Shown here: positions 62,910 to 64,000 of the stretch, piece by piece | Position numbering within the stretch: position 1 is the first letter of the stretch | How the letters are laid out: every line of letters begins with the position of its first letter | Source: Allobranchiibius sp. CTAmp26 | Lineage (GTDB): Bacteria; Actinomycetota; Actinomycetes; Actinomycetales; Dermatophilaceae | Direction of reading: 5' to 3' | DNA length: 64,000 nucleotides | NCBI RefSeq assembly: GCF_017565405.1 | Contig: NZ_JAGEKR010000005.1 | Location: 50,151-114,150, forward strand | Made by a program: the position numbers and the translations under genes | Notes under the pieces: generated by a model | Seen by the model: only the letters and a program-made list of their open reading frames with translations | Databases searched by the model: none | Told to the model about the DNA's origin: nothing

Positions 62910-63956
62910 ATGACAACTACCCCTGCTCTGTCCGTTGCATCGCCCAGTGGCTCGTTCGAGGCCGGTCCCGTCGAGCTGCGAGCGCTGCGTGACGACGATG
63001 TCCGTATCGATGTGAAGTACGCCGGTATCTGTCACAGCGACATCCACCAGGTCCGCGAGGAGTGGGGCACCGCGATCTTCCCGATGGTGCCGGGCCACGA
63101 GATCGCGGGCGTCGTCGCCGAGGTCGGCGACGCCGTCACCCGCGTCAAGGTCGGCGACCACGTCGGCGTCGGCTGCATGGTCGACTCGTGCGGCGAGTGC
63201 GAGTTCTGCAAGGAAGGCTACGAGCAGCACTGCGTCAAGGGCGCTGTTCTGACCTACAACGGCGTCGGCTACGACGGCGAGAAGACCAAGGGCGGCTACG
63301 CCCAGGGTGTCGTCGTCTCCGAGCGCTTCGTCCTCACCATCCCCGAGGGCCTGGGTCTCGACGTCGCCGCGCCGCTGCTGTGCGCGGGCATCACGAGCTA
63401 CTCCCCGCTGCGCCGCTGGGGCGCCGCCCCCGGCACGAAGGTCGCTGTCGTCGGCATGGGCGGTCTTGGCCACATGGGGGTCAAGATCGCGGCCGCCATG
63501 GGCGCCGAGGTGACTGTGCTGTCGCGCACGACCGACAAGGCCGACGACTCGGTCGAGCTCGGTGCGACCCAGCACCTCGCCACCAAGGACGGGAAGGTGT
63601 TCGAGGACCTCAAGGGGTACTTCGACATCATCCTCAACACGGTGAGCGCCGACCTGCCCATGGAGGACTACGTGGGTCTGCTGAAGGCTCGCGGCGTGCT
63701 GGTCTCGGTTGGTCTGCCGCCCAAGAAGTACGAGATCGCGCCGGGCCTGCTGATCGGCTCCAGCAAGGTGGTCGCCGGGTCCAACATCGGCGGCATCCCC
63801 GAGACCCAGGAGATGCTCGACTTCTGCGCGAAGCACGACTTCGGCGCGACCGTCGAGGTCATCGCCGCCGATGAGGTCGACGCGGCGTACGACAAGGTCG
63901 TGGACGGCAAGGTGCGCTACCGCTACGTGATCGACACCAGCACCATCTCCGCCTGA
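62910..63956 (+). CDS. NAD(P)-dependent zinc alcohol dehydrogenase
   Basis: A 348-aa medium-chain dehydrogenase of the cinnamyl-alcohol/YahK group. The catalytic zinc site has Cys in GICHSDIHQ near residue 41 and His/Glu in PGHEIAG near 63-64. The structural zinc Cys set reads DSCGECEFCKEGYEQHC. The NADP-binding GMGGLGHMGVKIA is near residue 181. It reduces aldehydes, or oxidises alcohols, of unknown kind. It is the last gene; 63957-64000 shows nothing but a CAT at the edge that might start a minus-strand gene. Confidence 0.92.
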   Translation: MTTTPALSVASPSGSFEAGPVELRALRDDDVRIDVKYAGICHSDIHQVREEWGTAIFPMVPGHEIAGVVAEVGDAVTRVKVGDHVGVGCMVDSCGECEFCKEGYEQHCVKGAVLTYNGVGYDGEKTKGGYAQGVVVSERFVLTIPEGLGLDVAAPLLCAGITSYSPLRRWGAAPGTKVAVVGMGGLGHMGVKIAAAMGAEVTVLSRTTDKADDSVELGATQHLATKDGKVFEDLKGYFDIILNTVSADLPMEDYVGLLKARGVLVSVGLPPKKYEIAPGLLIGSSKVVAGSNIGGIPETQEMLDFCAKHDFGATVEVIAADEVDAAYDKVVDGKVRYRYVIDTSTISA

Positions 63957-64000
63957 CACATCCCAGGCCCGTACGACGACAGGGTCGCGGCGCGCTCCAT

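Overview
The window is a gene-dense, high-GC stretch of an actinobacterial chromosome. Coding strands switch often, gaps are short, and many starts are GTG in 4-base GTGA or ATGA overlaps. From memory, several blocks keep the order seen in Mycobacterium tuberculosis and other actinobacteria: tsaD-groES-groEL...sigD-rsdA-guaB-guaB3-choD; pitA-DUF3349; pcrA-M23 peptidase-sucC-sucD; dapD...dapE-LOG-DivIVA-tag-DUF3117; and O-methyltransferase-sigE-rseA-htrA-tatB...mrp-DUF1003-CBS. Mycolate-type genes are absent, and a likely D-amino-acid ligase pair is present. I therefore favour a Micrococcales relative (Dermacoccaceae or Dermatophilaceae type), but this is inference.

Layout. 1-6.6 kb: t6A tRNA-modification genes (tsaB end, rimI, tsaD), a NagZ/LpqI-like lipoprotein, a THUMP-like methyltransferase, and groES-groEL behind two CIRCE operators. 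6.6-13.1 kb: an S4 protein, the SigD/RsdA sigma and anti-sigma pair, IMP dehydrogenase and its paralogue, and a ChoD-like GMC oxidoreductase. 13-19.5 kb: a two-subunit ABC exporter with unequal ATP sites, SURF1, DUF3817 and guaA. 19.5-25.3 kb: envelope-type genes (PAP2 phosphatase, flippase-like membrane protein, PIG-L deacetylase, GT4), a DUF222/HNH gene, and an AT-rich gap with two perfect DnaA boxes. 25.3-28.2 kb: a secreted orphan, a doubled DUF3349 protein, a small membrane protein and pitA.

28.2-33.3 kb is the most distinctive block. It is a minus-strand run of an ATP-grasp ligase, an aspartate/glutamate racemase, a GNAT, a serine hydrolase, a DedA protein and a NUDIX hydrolase. The first two look like a D-acidic-amino-acid racemase plus ligase of the kind that builds peptidoglycan cross-bridges. 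33.3-39.3 kb: PcrA, an M23 peptidase, a free-standing B12-binding domain, and succinyl-CoA ligase. A gap at 39.2-39.5 kb holds a terminator and five 51-bp tandem repeats. 39.5-49.4 kb: a lysozyme-like anchored protein, dapD, an aldo/keto reductase, two PIG-V-like mannosyltransferase homologues, dapE, LOG, DivIVA-like, SRPBCC, tag, enoyl-CoA hydratase and DUF3117. 49.4-64 kb: the SigE envelope-stress cluster with HtrA and TatB, 6-phosphogluconate dehydrogenase, Mrp, a DUF1003/CBS pair, an aminopeptidase P, an LpqN-like lipoprotein, a PHP phosphoesterase, a Fe-S RecB-like nuclease and an alcohol dehydrogenase.

A recurring feature is that about two dozen genes have a -10-like hexamer (usually T/C-A-N3-T) exactly 6 or 7 bases before the start codon and no Shine-Dalgarno sequence. 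This is the layout of leaderless mRNAs and was used to choose several starts. No tRNA, rRNA, insertion sequence or CRISPR array was seen.
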